Shown piece by piece: positions 54,383-63,583 of a stretch of 64,000 nucleotides of DNA. The stretch lies in NCBI GenBank assembly GCA_003168265.1, contig PMSV01000006.1, forward strand, positions 62,001-126,000. Direction: 5' to 3'. How positions within the stretch are numbered: the stretch's first letter is position 1; every line of letters starts with the position of its first letter. The notes under the pieces were generated by a model. It ran no database searches, was not told where the DNA came from, and saw only the letters and a list, made by a program, of their open reading frames with translations. Position numbers and translations under genes: made by a program. The stretch comes from Chitinophagaceae bacterium (GTDB lineage Bacteria; Bacteroidota; Bacteroidia; Chitinophagales; Chitinophagaceae).

Positions 54383-55378
54383 ATGAAGCATCTCACGCTA
54401 TTGGTGCCGGAGGGAGAAAACAACCTCAGCAGCATTGTTGGTCCTTATAAAATTTTCAGCAGGGCCAACCAATTTATTAAGGAAAATGGCAAAACCCCGC
54501 CATTCAAAATAGAGCTGGCGGGATTATCGGAAAATGTCGAATTCTATAATGGTCTTTTCTCGGTGAAACCACAGGTCCATATTTCGGAGATCAAAAAAAC
54601 AAATCTGATCATCATTCCTTCACTCAATCACAATTTCGATAAAGCCATTGAAGCAAATAAGCCCATTATCCAATGGATAGAAAAGCAATACAGAAAAGGG
54701 GCCGAAGTGGCAAGTATCTGCACCGGAGCTTTTTTGTTGGCCTCCGCCGGAATATTGGATGGAAAGGCATGCTCCCTTCATTGGTCGGCGGCCGATGCAT
54801 TCGGAAAGATATTTCCTGCTGTAAGGCTTAAAACTGATCTGCTGATCACCGATGAATTTGGGATCTACACGAATGGAGGCGCCTATTCTTTTCTCAACCT
54901 GGTGCTTTACCTTATTGAAAAATATTATGACAGACAAACAGCCATTTTTTGCTCAAAGGTCTTCCAGATCGATTTGGACAGACAGAGTCAGTCCCCCTTT
55001 GTGATCTTTACGGGTCAGAAATCGCATAGCGATGAACTCGTAAAAAAAGCCCAGACCTACATTGAGAAAAATTTTCAGGAAAAAATTTCAGTAGGACAGC
55101 TTTCCAATCAATTCGCTTCGGGACGGAGGAATTTCGATCGAAGATTTATTAAGGCCACCGGAAATACCCCTCTTGAATATTCTCAAAGGGTCCGGATCGA
55201 ATCAGCGAAGAAGGCACTTGAAACAAGCCGAAAAACCGCGAATGAAATCATGTATGAAGTAGGCTATTCGGATATGAAGGCATTTCGTAAGGTATTCAGA
55301 AAAATCACCGGCCTTTCCCCCCTGGAATATAAAAACAGGTACAATAAAGATGCTAAAGGGAATAAATCTACCATATAA
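54383..55378 (+). CDS. GlxA-type transcriptional regulator (DJ-1/PfpI plus AraC HTH)
   Basis: 331 residues from ATG 54383 (TTG 54353 is in frame but unlikely). Residues 1-190 are a DJ-1/PfpI-like domain with the conserved Cys in VASICTGAFLLASAGILDG; as in GlxA regulators it probably senses rather than catalyses. Residues about 220-325 are an AraC HTH pair (ISVGQLSNQFASGRRNFDRR, then ANEIMYEVGYSDMKAFRKVF). It is divergent from the SRPBCC gene. A motif shared with the other AraC promoter in the window lies upstream (54294-54331). Confidence 0.92.
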   Translation: MKHLTLLVPEGENNLSSIVGPYKIFSRANQFIKENGKTPPFKIELAGLSENVEFYNGLFSVKPQVHISEIKKTNLIIIPSLNHNFDKAIEANKPIIQWIEKQYRKGAEVASICTGAFLLASAGILDGKACSLHWSAADAFGKIFPAVRLKTDLLITDEFGIYTNGGAYSFLNLVLYLIEKYYDRQTAIFCSKVFQIDLDRQSQSPFVIFTGQKSHSDELVKKAQTYIEKNFQEKISVGQLSNQFASGRRNFDRRFIKATGNTPLEYSQRVRIESAKKALETSRKTANEIMYEVGYSDMKAFRKVFRKITGLSPLEYKNRYNKDAKGNKSTI

Positions 55379-56126
55379 AAGGTACCAGGATCCTGCGTTC
55401 AGCAGGATAACCGGGAAATTGGCTGTGATACCAACGGTGATTTGATATTGCTCTCGGCAGCAGGTTGGCGCAGGTCCAGATAAAAAAAGCCAGGGCAGGC
55501 AGGCTCCAGGTAAGCAATGCAAATCCACCCCATTCGATGATTTCTCCAAGAAGATTGGGAGAAGATACATAATTGAAAAGCCCGTTAACAGGCAATTTAT
55601 AACCAGTTTCTCCTTTGCCTCTAAGGCTTATCAGTTTATAATCAGCACTCATATTGATGGCCATTCCGGTTAAAAATAACCCAATTCCAATGATAAAATA
55701 AGGAGATATCAGCCAACTCAATGGATAACGGTTCCAATCGGCAAACCAACTGCCCAGCAGTTCTCCATTCACCATATTGAAGACCATGGCGGCGATCATG
55801 ATCACTAAAGGCATTTTCTTTCCCCTGGTCCTGATCATCAATGGATAAATCAGGCTTCTGTGAATATAATGGAGGAAGAACAGGCCGATCATAAGGCCAG
55901 CAGGGCTGGCCCAGTGAAAACTTTTAAAAGGAATCTTCCATCCAAAAGATACCATCACTGTTAATTCCATCAGGAACCATCCCCAGCGATTCGGGATCAT
56001 GGGTCCCCATCGTTCATTACTGAAACGGCCATAAGGCGCTTCCCTTCGGAGCAGATACAAACCGGCGCCGATCCCGACAATGATCCAACAGAGGATGAAT
56101 AGATTAAAATGATCGGGCAGGTGCAT
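55368..56126 (-). CDS. Steroid 5-alpha-reductase-like membrane protein
   Basis: 252 residues with five to six membrane helices. The C-terminal half has NGLFNYVSSPNLLGEIIEWG and WYHSQFPGYPAERRILVPFI, the conserved end of 3-oxo-5-alpha-steroid 4-dehydrogenases and related NADPH-dependent reductases. In bacteria the substrate is probably an unsaturated lipid. It overlaps the 3' end of the GlxA-type regulator by 11 bp, convergent. Confidence 0.85.
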   Translation of the reverse strand: MHLPDHFNLFILCWIIVGIGAGLYLLRREAPYGRFSNERWGPMIPNRWGWFLMELTVMVSFGWKIPFKSFHWASPAGLMIGLFFLHYIHRSLIYPLMIRTRGKKMPLVIMIAAMVFNMVNGELLGSWFADWNRYPLSWLISPYFIIGIGLFLTGMAINMSADYKLISLRGKGETGYKLPVNGLFNYVSSPNLLGEIIEWGGFALLTWSLPALAFFIWTCANLLPRAISNHRWYHSQFPGYPAERRILVPFIW

Positions 56127-56316
56127 GTCGGTTAGGGGTTACCGACAAACCTACTGATTTCTGATGAGAATGGTTTTTGGGTCCAGATGTTCCGGGAAAA
56201 AGAAAAAGATTCCCAAATTGAAAACAAAATGTTCGTGATTTAGAACGTAAGTCATTGAAAACCAGTTTACAAAAATTTGGCACTATCTGTGGATTATTAG
56301 GAAGAATCCAAATTAT

Positions 56317-57528
56317 ATGAAAAAACTGGTAACCATTTTCTCCATCCTTTTAGCCTTCTTACCCGGTAAAGCTCAGTTGATCATCAGTCAATTCAATTGG
56401 AACAATCCCAGCCAGAGCCCTGGTCAGTCTGTTATTGGACCAAACGCCATTTCCATAAGCAGTAGTGTGGAGATCGCATCCGGAGGGGTGCATGGTACGG
56501 ACGGCTTGAATCCCGGTTTGCCACAGCAAGGCATCAATATGGTTTTATCAGGCAATGATTTTGAACTTAGCGCCCTCGATATTTCCATCGATTTCAAAAA
56601 AGAACAAAACACGGCCAGTTTTTTTATGATGGGGATGTTCAATTTCGGATTCAGAAACAATTCCCTGTTTTTCACCCTGCCCCTGGATACTATCAATACA
56701 ACCAGCTACAAGATTATCAATGAATCGGGAATATATGAACTCCCTTCAGATAACCAGTTTCACACCTATCGGTTTATTTATAACAATGCCACAGGCTCTG
56801 CCATGGTATTCGTAGACGGCAACCTGGTATATTCCTACCAGGGAACTTCTTTTGACAATATGTATTGGAACGGAGCTGGAAATGCCACAATTGGATATCA
56901 GATGGATGGTGGCGGAAAGAACATTACGGTTCTCGATAATCTCCTCATCCAGAATAATTCACAGAATACGATCTTACCTCTTGTATTGCTCTCCTTCAAT
57001 GCGCAAAAATCCCAGAAACAGGCAGTACTGAACTGGTCGACAACACAGGAATTAAATGACAAGGAATTTCTGGTACAACGTTCTGCAGATGGCGTCCTCT
57101 ATGAAACCATCGGTATAGTTGAAGCCCAGGACGGTTATTCAACTACCAATAACTATCAATTCACGGACCCCAGTCCTTTAAATGGAAAGAATTTTTACAG
57201 ACTTTCTGTAGTTGACCACGAGGATAATCAAAGTGCTTCGCCGGTTCAATTTCTTTCTTTTACTACCGATTTTGCAAGTGGGTTTACCTGCTTTCCCAAT
57301 CCAGCGATAAATACTATCAATATCAATGCGGGTCAGGGACAGAACGGAAATTTCAACTATGCTATTTATGAATTGGATGGCAAATCCGTCCTCCGTGGAA
57401 CAATTAACCTTGTGGAAGGTAGCAGCAGCCAGATCAATATTGCAAATGCCCCGAAAGGATTTTTCTTCATTGAACTCTTCAATGAGGGCGGACAATCTGT
57501 TGGTACCCTGAAATTCATCAAAAGCTAG
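56317..57528 (+). CDS. T9SS-secreted protein with a LamG-like domain
   Basis: 403 residues. Signal peptide 1-19 (LAFLPGKAQ). Residues about 25-215 resemble a concanavalin/LamG beta sandwich (ISIDFKKEQNTASFFMMGMF, then NQFHTYRFIYNN and AMVFVDGNLVYSYQG). A fibronectin-like segment follows (LLSFNAQKSQKQAVLNWSTT...YETIGIVEAQDG). Residues about 325-403 are a type A sorting domain (CFPNPAINTININA...APKGFFFIELF). It is surface-exposed or released by T9SS. The role is unknown. Confidence 0.88.
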   Translation: MKKLVTIFSILLAFLPGKAQLIISQFNWNNPSQSPGQSVIGPNAISISSSVEIASGGVHGTDGLNPGLPQQGINMVLSGNDFELSALDISIDFKKEQNTASFFMMGMFNFGFRNNSLFFTLPLDTINTTSYKIINESGIYELPSDNQFHTYRFIYNNATGSAMVFVDGNLVYSYQGTSFDNMYWNGAGNATIGYQMDGGGKNITVLDNLLIQNNSQNTILPLVLLSFNAQKSQKQAVLNWSTTQELNDKEFLVQRSADGVLYETIGIVEAQDGYSTTNNYQFTDPSPLNGKNFYRLSVVDHEDNQSASPVQFLSFTTDFASGFTCFPNPAINTININAGQGQNGNFNYAIYELDGKSVLRGTINLVEGSSSQINIANAPKGFFFIELFNEGGQSVGTLKFIKS

Positions 57529-57541
57529 GCCCGGGCTGGAT

Positions 57542-57940
57542 TCATTGTTTAAGTTGATGGATCAATTCCCTAAAGCGCTCCTTCAATGGATGGCTCTCAG
57601 TTCCCTTTTTTACAAATCCGTTTGCCCCAAGTCGATAACAGAGTTCAAGCATGAAAGCCTCGGAGGATGTCGAATAAATATAGGTGGGGATATTTTGCAG
57701 TTTCGGTGACTTCTTCAATTCCTTCAGACATTCCATACCATTCATTTTGGGCATATTGATGTCCATGAATATAATATCCGGTACCATTTCAGTGTCTTCG
57801 TTCAATTGTCTCAATGCCTGTACTCCATCTGAAGCAAACCGGCAACGAATATAAGGATCGGCGGCCTTCATGACCATAGAAAAAAAATCCCGATCATCCC
57901 GGTCGTCGTCGATAAGTAATGTGATCAGGTCTTCAGACAT
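57542..57940 (-). CDS. Single-domain response regulator
   Basis: 132 residues consisting of one receiver domain. Acidic pocket LLIDDDRDDRDFF, phosphoacceptor Asp in IIFMDINMPKMNG, switch residues YIYSTSS, and Lys in GFVKKG. The type resembles Rcp1-like regulators that relay phosphate from phytochrome-like or hybrid kinases. No kinase gene is adjacent. Confidence 0.92.
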   Translation of the reverse strand: MSEDLITLLIDDDRDDRDFFSMVMKAADPYIRCRFASDGVQALRQLNEDTEMVPDIIFMDINMPKMNGMECLKELKKSPKLQNIPTYIYSTSSEAFMLELCYRLGANGFVKKGTESHPLKERFRELIHQLKQ

Positions 57941-58106
57941 TTTGCTGTTATATGCAATTCAAATTTAGTTATTTTATTCTACCCTGATTGGTTTCCCCTA
58001 TGAAGAAATGAAAATTGAAGGTTTCTGGTTAGAATCAATTTACTAATCTTTAACCTTGGTTTAATGCTCAACGGAAAGGAATCGCCGGATTTGGATTCGT
58101 TCCAGA

Positions 58107-58139
58107 TTGATCTTAATTGCCGATGTTTTGCTATTTTTG
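58107..58139 (+). promoter_or_regulatory. Promoter of sdhB
   Basis: TTG at 58107-58109 and TATTTTTG at 58132-58139 (exact TAnnTTTG) are separated by 22 nt. Transcription would start about 58146, which rules out the first possible start at 58117 and leaves ATG 58156 or 58171. Confidence 0.65.
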
Positions 58140-58155
58140 TTTTCTTATTGAAAAT

Positions 58156-58920
58156 ATGGAACATTACACGATGAACCTCATTCTGAAAGTCTGGAGGCAA
58201 AAAAATAAGGATGCAAAGGGTTATTTTGAAACCTTCACCGTCAGTGATATCTCCTCCGAAATGTCCTTTCTTGAAATGTTCGATGTGCTCAATGAAAGAC
58301 TGATCCTGGAAGGGAAGGATCCGATTGCCTTCGATCATGATTGCAGGGAAGGGATTTGCGGAATGTGCTCGATGGTTATCAATGGCAAGCCCCATGGGCC
58401 CTGGGAAGGAACAACAACCTGTCAACTGCATATGCGGGCATTCCATGACGGAGATACCATCGTGACGGAGCCATGGAGGGCAGGCTCATTCCCTGTCGTT
58501 AAGGACCTGATCGTAGACCGCAGTTCCTTCGACCGGATAATACAGGCTGGAGGTTATATTTCCGTCAATACCGGAAATGCAGTGGATGCTAATGCCATTC
58601 CGATCGAGAAGGATAAGGCGGATGCCTCTTTTGTTGCTGCGGCCTGTATTGGTTGCGGAGCCTGCGTAGCAGCTTGTAAGAACAGTTCGGCCATGCTATT
58701 TGTGTCCGCCAAGGTCTCCCACCTGGCTTTATTGCCGCAGGGTTCTCCGGAAAGGAGGTCAAGGGCCCTGTCCATGGTCACCCAAATGGATAAGGAAGGT
58801 TTTGGCGCGTGTACAGCCACAGGAGCCTGCCAGGCAGTTTGCCCTAAGGAAATTCCCATCACATATATCGCCAGACTGAATCATGAATTTCTGAACGCCG
58901 GCCTACTATCGGAAAAATGA
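58156..58920 (+). CDS. sdhB: Succinate dehydrogenase iron-sulfur subunit
   Basis: 254 residues from ATG 58156 (or 249 from ATG 58171, [12 protein letters not shown]). Three cluster motifs are intact: [13 protein letters not shown] with TCQLH (2Fe-2S), [15 protein letters not shown] (4Fe-4S) and [16 protein letters not shown] (3Fe-4S). It carries electrons from SdhA to SdhC. sdhC-sdhA lie 28.5 kb upstream, whereas in most Bacteroidota the three are contiguous. It has its own promoter-like site. It meets valS tail to tail. Confidence 0.96.
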   Translation: MEHYTMNLILKVWRQKNKDAKGYFETFTVSDISSEMSFLEMFDVLNERLILEGKDPIAFDHDCREGICGMCSMVINGKPHGPWEGTTTCQLHMRAFHDGDTIVTEPWRAGSFPVVKDLIVDRSSFDRIIQAGGYISVNTGNAVDANAIPIEKDKADASFVAAACIGCGACVAACKNSSAMLFVSAKVSHLALLPQGSPERRSRALSMVTQMDKEGFGACTATGACQAVCPKEIPITYIARLNHEFLNAGLLSEK

Positions 58921-58924
58921 TGGC

Positions 58925-61543
58925 TTAAAGACTATCCAGGCTTTCCTGTAATACTTTTATTTTCGTTTCCGCATCTGCTTTCTTCTTTTTCTCCAATTCG
59001 ATTATTTCCGTACGGGCATTACGGACAAAACGATCATTACCCAGCTTTTTATCTACGGATTGAAGGAATCCCTTCAGATAATGGATTTCCCTGATCAATT
59101 CCTCTTTTTGTCCCGTGCTGTCAATTGTCCTTCCGGTTTCTAAAATGAATTTATCCTTTCCGCAAACCACAGTGATGGACGATCCCGTAGGTTCGGCCTG
59201 ATAGCTGATGGCTGATGCTCCTGCCTGCCTTTCCAGGATCTTTTCGAAAGGCAGGTAATCTTCCCGGCTGGATGTAAGTATATGCAACTGAATCCTGTCT
59301 TTTTGCTTCATCTGATTTTTTTTGCGGACATCCCGGATCGCCGTGATGGCCTGCTTGAGCAAGAAGCCACGGTTTGCTATCGATTCATTTGTCCTGCCTG
59401 CCGGGCTCAAAAGTTTAACGCACAGATCATCCTGCCGATCCCTTAACCGATGGTAGATCTCTTCCGAGATAAAGGGCATAAAGGGATGGAGAAGTTGCAA
59501 TAGCCGTTCAAAAAATCCAACCGTCTTATGGAAGATCGCGGCATCCATGGGTTTCTCAAATTCCGGTTTCACCCATTCCAGATACCAACTGCAGAAATCA
59601 TCCCATATCAGAGAATAGATTGTCTTTAAGGCTTCACTTAATTTGAAATCTTCGTATAATCCTTCCAGTTGAATGACGACTTCATTCAAACGGTTATCAA
59701 ACCAATTTACTGCAAATTCGTATTTATCTTCAGGCGTTGATGCGACCCTCGACTCCCAACCCCTGACCAGTTTAAGTGCATTCCAGAGTTTATTGTTGAA
59801 ATTCCTGCCCTGTTCCAGGCTGGCCTCGTCGAAGAGTAGGTCATTACCCGCAGGGGAAGAAATCATGATGCCAAAACGCACGGCATCTGCACCATATTTG
59901 TCTATCAGGTCCAGCAGATCCGGTGAATTCCCCAGGCTTTTGCTCATCTTCCTGCCTTGTTTATCACGGACCATCCCTGTAAAATAAACATGATTGAAGG
60001 GCCTGGTCTTTTCAAATTCATAACCTGCCATGATCATGCGCGCCACCCAAAAGAAAATGATATCCTGTCCCGTAACAAGAACTGAAGTAGGATAATAGTA
60101 TTTGAAATCCCGGTTACCTGGCATTGTGATCCCGCGAAACACTTCTATGGGCCATAACCAGGAAGAAAACCAAGTATCAAGCACATCCTCATCCTGCAGA
60201 AGATCCCCCGAAGGGGCCCCTGACTCGGTAGCTAATTGACAGGCATCTTCCCTTGTTTCGGCAACATACAGATTTCCCTGTTTATCGTACCAGGCTGGTA
60301 TCTGCAGGCCCCACCACAATTGGCGGCTGATGCACCAGTCTTCAACATTTTCCAACCAGTTCTTATAGGTATTCAGGAAGCGGTCACCCGGATGAATTTT
60401 GATATTTCCGTTCAAAACAGCTTTCAATGCGGGCCCTGCCAGTTCTTTCATTTTCAGGAACCATTGGGTGGAAATCCTGGGTTCGACCACCGCATGGGTA
60501 CGTTGTGAAAAACCCAACCTGGTCTGGTAGGGTTCTTCCTTAAACAGCAAACCCAATTCTCTGAGCCTTGCTATCACGGCTTCCCTTGCTTCAAAGCGAT
60601 CCATACCCACAAATACTCTGGCCGATTCATTCAGGGTTCCATCCTCGTTGAGGGTATCGATAACCGGCAGGTTGTATTTCAGTCCGATATTATAATCATT
60701 TATATCATGGGCAGGAGTGATCTTCAAAACGCCTGTTCCGAATTCCGCATCGACATAATCGTCGAAAATGACGGGAACCTCTCTGTCGACGAGGGGAACG
60801 ATCACTTTTTTACCCTTCCAACTTGCATATCTTTCATCATGGGGATTAACGCAAACAGCTACATCACCCATAATGGTCTCCGGCCGCTGGGTGGCGATGA
60901 TGATGTGTTCATCATTAGCTTTTTCGCCTGCTGCCCGGTATTTGATATAATATAATTTGCCGCTTACTTCACGGTATTCGACTTCTTCATCACTCAAGGC
61001 TGTACCGGCAGATGGATCCCAATTGATCATTCGGGCTCCCCGGTAGATCAGGCCTTTCTCGTAGAGTTCGATGAAGACCCTGATGACAGCTTTATGGAAA
61101 TGGTCATCCATTGTGAAATTCACCCTATCCCAATCAACGCTGCATCCCAATTTCTCGATCTGATTATAAATAATGCCCCCATATTTGTCTTTCCATTCGA
61201 ATGCATAATGGAGAAATTCTTCCCTGGAAAGTTCTTTCTTTTCAATCCCTTTCTTCTTTAGCATCTCCACGACCTTTGCTTCTGTTGCAATGGAAGAATG
61301 GTCGCTTCCCGGTACCCAGCAAGCGTTTTTACCCAGCATGCGGGCCCGTCGAACCAGGATATCCTGAACCGTTTCATTAAGGGTATGGCCCATATGAAGC
61401 ACGCCGGTTACATTTGGAGGCGGAATGACGACAGTAAATGCTTCCCTGTCATCTGGAAGACTTTTGAAATAACCCTTTTCTTTCCAATGAGCAGACCAAT
61501 TGGCTTCGATTTCCGAAGGATTATAATGTTTGCTTAATTCCAT
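58925..61543 (-). CDS. valS: Valine--tRNA ligase
   Basis: 872 residues, class I synthetase. HIGH signature in PNVTGVLHMGHTLN, editing domain about 190-340 (ATQRPETIMGD, GTGVLKITPAHDINDYN), KMSKS loop GRKMSKSLGNSPDLL, anticodon-binding helices, and a C-terminal coiled-coil tRNA-binding arm (EEKKKKADAETKIK-like). Complete and normal length. A TAAATTTG-type -7 element lies about 35 bp upstream of the start on the minus strand (61578-61585). Confidence 0.98.
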   Translation of the reverse strand: MELSKHYNPSEIEANWSAHWKEKGYFKSLPDDREAFTVVIPPPNVTGVLHMGHTLNETVQDILVRRARMLGKNACWVPGSDHSSIATEAKVVEMLKKKGIEKKELSREEFLHYAFEWKDKYGGIIYNQIEKLGCSVDWDRVNFTMDDHFHKAVIRVFIELYEKGLIYRGARMINWDPSAGTALSDEEVEYREVSGKLYYIKYRAAGEKANDEHIIIATQRPETIMGDVAVCVNPHDERYASWKGKKVIVPLVDREVPVIFDDYVDAEFGTGVLKITPAHDINDYNIGLKYNLPVIDTLNEDGTLNESARVFVGMDRFEAREAVIARLRELGLLFKEEPYQTRLGFSQRTHAVVEPRISTQWFLKMKELAGPALKAVLNGNIKIHPGDRFLNTYKNWLENVEDWCISRQLWWGLQIPAWYDKQGNLYVAETREDACQLATESGAPSGDLLQDEDVLDTWFSSWLWPIEVFRGITMPGNRDFKYYYPTSVLVTGQDIIFFWVARMIMAGYEFEKTRPFNHVYFTGMVRDKQGRKMSKSLGNSPDLLDLIDKYGADAVRFGIMISSPAGNDLLFDEASLEQGRNFNNKLWNALKLVRGWESRVASTPEDKYEFAVNWFDNRLNEVVIQLEGLYEDFKLSEALKTIYSLIWDDFCSWYLEWVKPEFEKPMDAAIFHKTVGFFERLLQLLHPFMPFISEEIYHRLRDRQDDLCVKLLSPAGRTNESIANRGFLLKQAITAIRDVRKKNQMKQKDRIQLHILTSSREDYLPFEKILERQAGASAISYQAEPTGSSITVVCGKDKFILETGRTIDSTGQKEELIREIHYLKGFLQSVDKKLGNDRFVRNARTEIIELEKKKKADAETKIKVLQESLDSL

Positions 61544-61627
61544 ATCAATGATCGTGTGAATTGATTTTGCAGGGCTGCAAATTTATACAATGTTGGCCAT
61601 TGGAGCTTTGATGAAAAGGGGAATGTG

Positions 61628-61656
61628 AAAAAAAAATTCCCCACAAGATGGGGAAT
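61628..61656 (-). terminator. Intrinsic terminator after the 61711 small gene
   Basis: ATTCCCC (61636-61642) pairs with GGGGAAT (61650-61656), with an A-tract on the plus strand at the left that is a T-run on the minus strand. It separates the small gene from valS. Confidence 0.8.
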
Positions 61657-61710
61657 CATCCATTTAAGGAATACAATCTTTTTACCTGGTCAGTCGTTAG
61701 GATCTACCTA

Positions 61711-61824
61711 TTACGCAAACCAATACAGGTACGATAAGAAAAACACCAACCCGAGGAACCCAATACCAATAAGGGCCGTAACAGTAGATTCCCCTAAATG
61801 AAATTCGTTAGAATTCTTTTTCAT
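61711..61824 (-). CDS. Small membrane protein (37 aa)
   Basis: MKKNSNEFHLGESTVTALIG then a single hydrophobic helix (IGFLGLVFFLSYLYWFA) up to the stop. The clean ATG frame, the single membrane helix and the terminator 55 bp downstream support a real small protein. No family is known to me. Confidence 0.55.
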   Translation of the reverse strand: MKKNSNEFHLGESTVTALIGIGFLGLVFFLSYLYWFA

Positions 61825-62190
61825 AATACTAATTTTTGTGGTGAAACCATTATTCTTTTTGAGTTTCAAAGGGGGGATTGAATCTTAATAAGGTTTCTTC
61901 AGTTTAGGGCAGGATGTCAGTACGGTAAGCTAGGTTCGGAAAGTTAGATCTAATATATACTAAAAAAATCAACCATGCAAATTTATATCCAAATTATCAA
62001 TTCTAAATTAAGTAAATATCTGATAATCAGCATTTAATTTCTAACCTAACTAACAAATCTTCTTAATCATTAGATAGGCGAAGGACCGGAAAGTTTAAAA
62101 GTATATGGCTTTTTAACGGTTCTATTACTTCTCCCGCACTAGTCGCTTTAGCCCTAATTCAATACCTTTATTCCCGGAAACAATAGCCTG
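61825..62190. other. AT-rich intergenic stretch
   Basis: 366 bases, visibly AT-rich, between a small minus-strand gene and the plus-strand nuclease fusion. I see no protein frame, tRNA, large hairpin or repeat. It probably holds the two divergent promoters. Confidence 0.5.
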
Positions 62191-63564
62191 ATGTACGCAA
62201 TCGTCGATATAGAAACCACTGGCGGCTATGCAGCTAATAACGCCATTACGGAAATAGCTATTGTGCTGCATGATGGGAAACGGGAAACGGAGCGTTTCGA
62301 ATCCTTGGTCAACCCGGGTATGCCCATTCCTCGTTATGTCCAGGCACTTACAGGCATTCGCGACGAGACGGTAAAAGACGCACCGGGTTTTACAGAGATC
62401 GCATCAAAAGTGTCGGAGATGCTTCAGGGAAGGATCTTTGTCGCCCACAATGTAAATTTTGACTACTCCTTTTTAAGGCACCAGCTTCACTCTATCGGTA
62501 TCGGCTGGACTGCGAAAAAACTCTGTACGGTTCGACTGGGAAGAAAAATCTTTCCCGGCCTGCCAAGTTATAGCCTGGGCAATCTGTGTCGCAGCCTAGG
62601 CATTGAAGTAAACCACAGGCACAGGGCAGGAGGCGACGCAGATGCAACAGTTCGGCTATTTGAAAAATTATTGGAATCAGATACAAAGAGTCATTTACAG
62701 GAAATGCTCAAAGGCAGGAGCAGGGAGCAGTACCTTCCCTCTCATTTGCCGGCTGAAGAACTGGAAAGACTACCCAACCAACCGGGAGTATATTATTTTC
62801 ACGACAAGCAGGGGAAAGTGATCTATGTGGGAAAAGCCAGGAACCTGCTCAAAAGAGTCACAAGCCATTTTTCCAACAACAAGATCAACCGCCAAAAGCA
62901 GGAGTTCCTGCGCAATATTTATTCGATCACTTACCAGGCCTGCGGTACGGAACTTATGGCCTTTCTGTTCGAATGCATAGAAATTAAAAGGCTTTGGCCA
63001 AAGTACAACAGGAGCCTGAAAAGGTTCGAGCCGACTTTTGGACTCTATGTTTTCGAAGATCAAAACGGCTATCTGCGCCTGGCCCTTGAAAAAAAGAAAA
63101 GGCAGTTAAAGCCGGTTTACACTTTTTCGCTGATCATCGAAGGGCATAATCTGCTTCGAAAACTGATCCGCGAATACCAGCTTTGCCCCAAACTCTGCTT
63201 TATGCAAAAGGGAGAGGGTTCCTGTGAGGACTTCAATAACGGCAAATGTCTCGGGGCCTGTCAATTAGAAGAATCTCAGGAGACCTATAATCGCCGCGTT
63301 CTTGAATCAATTGCTTCCCTAAGTCAGGAACTGCCCTCCTTTACCCTGATCGATTCGGGAAGAAGCCGGGAAGAACAAAGCTGCATCCTCGTAGAAAAAG
63401 GGAGATTTTATGGAATGGGCTATTTGCCTGCAGATACGGCCATCCGTGATGAAAAGGAATTAAAAAATTACCTTACCGCCTACCCGGAAAATGATTATAT
63501 GCGCGGATTGATTTTTCAACATGCTTCAAAGTGGCCGAATAAAAGATATACTTTTAGTTCATAG
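62191..63564 (+). CDS. DnaQ-type exonuclease fused to UvrC-like GIY-YIG nuclease
   Basis: 457 residues. Residues 1-170 are a DEDDh 3'-5' exonuclease (IVDIETTGG, VAHNVNFDYSFL, HRAGGDADAT). Residues about 195-275 are a GIY-YIG endonuclease (NQPGVYYFHDKQGKVIYVGK then ARNLLKRVTSHF). The C-terminal part keeps UvrC-like cysteines in SCEDFNNGKCLGAC. The combination resembles the DnaQ-Cho/UvrC-N fusions used in repair. It lacks the UvrC RNase H-like and HhH parts. It is likely a DNA-repair nuclease; incision activity is inferred. Confidence 0.9.
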   Translation: MYAIVDIETTGGYAANNAITEIAIVLHDGKRETERFESLVNPGMPIPRYVQALTGIRDETVKDAPGFTEIASKVSEMLQGRIFVAHNVNFDYSFLRHQLHSIGIGWTAKKLCTVRLGRKIFPGLPSYSLGNLCRSLGIEVNHRHRAGGDADATVRLFEKLLESDTKSHLQEMLKGRSREQYLPSHLPAEELERLPNQPGVYYFHDKQGKVIYVGKARNLLKRVTSHFSNNKINRQKQEFLRNIYSITYQACGTELMAFLFECIEIKRLWPKYNRSLKRFEPTFGLYVFEDQNGYLRLALEKKKRQLKPVYTFSLIIEGHNLLRKLIREYQLCPKLCFMQKGEGSCEDFNNGKCLGACQLEESQETYNRRVLESIASLSQELPSFTLIDSGRSREEQSCILVEKGRFYGMGYLPADTAIRDEKELKNYLTAYPENDYMRGLIFQHASKWPNKRYTFSS

Positions 63565-63583
63565 TTTAAAATACATATCATCT

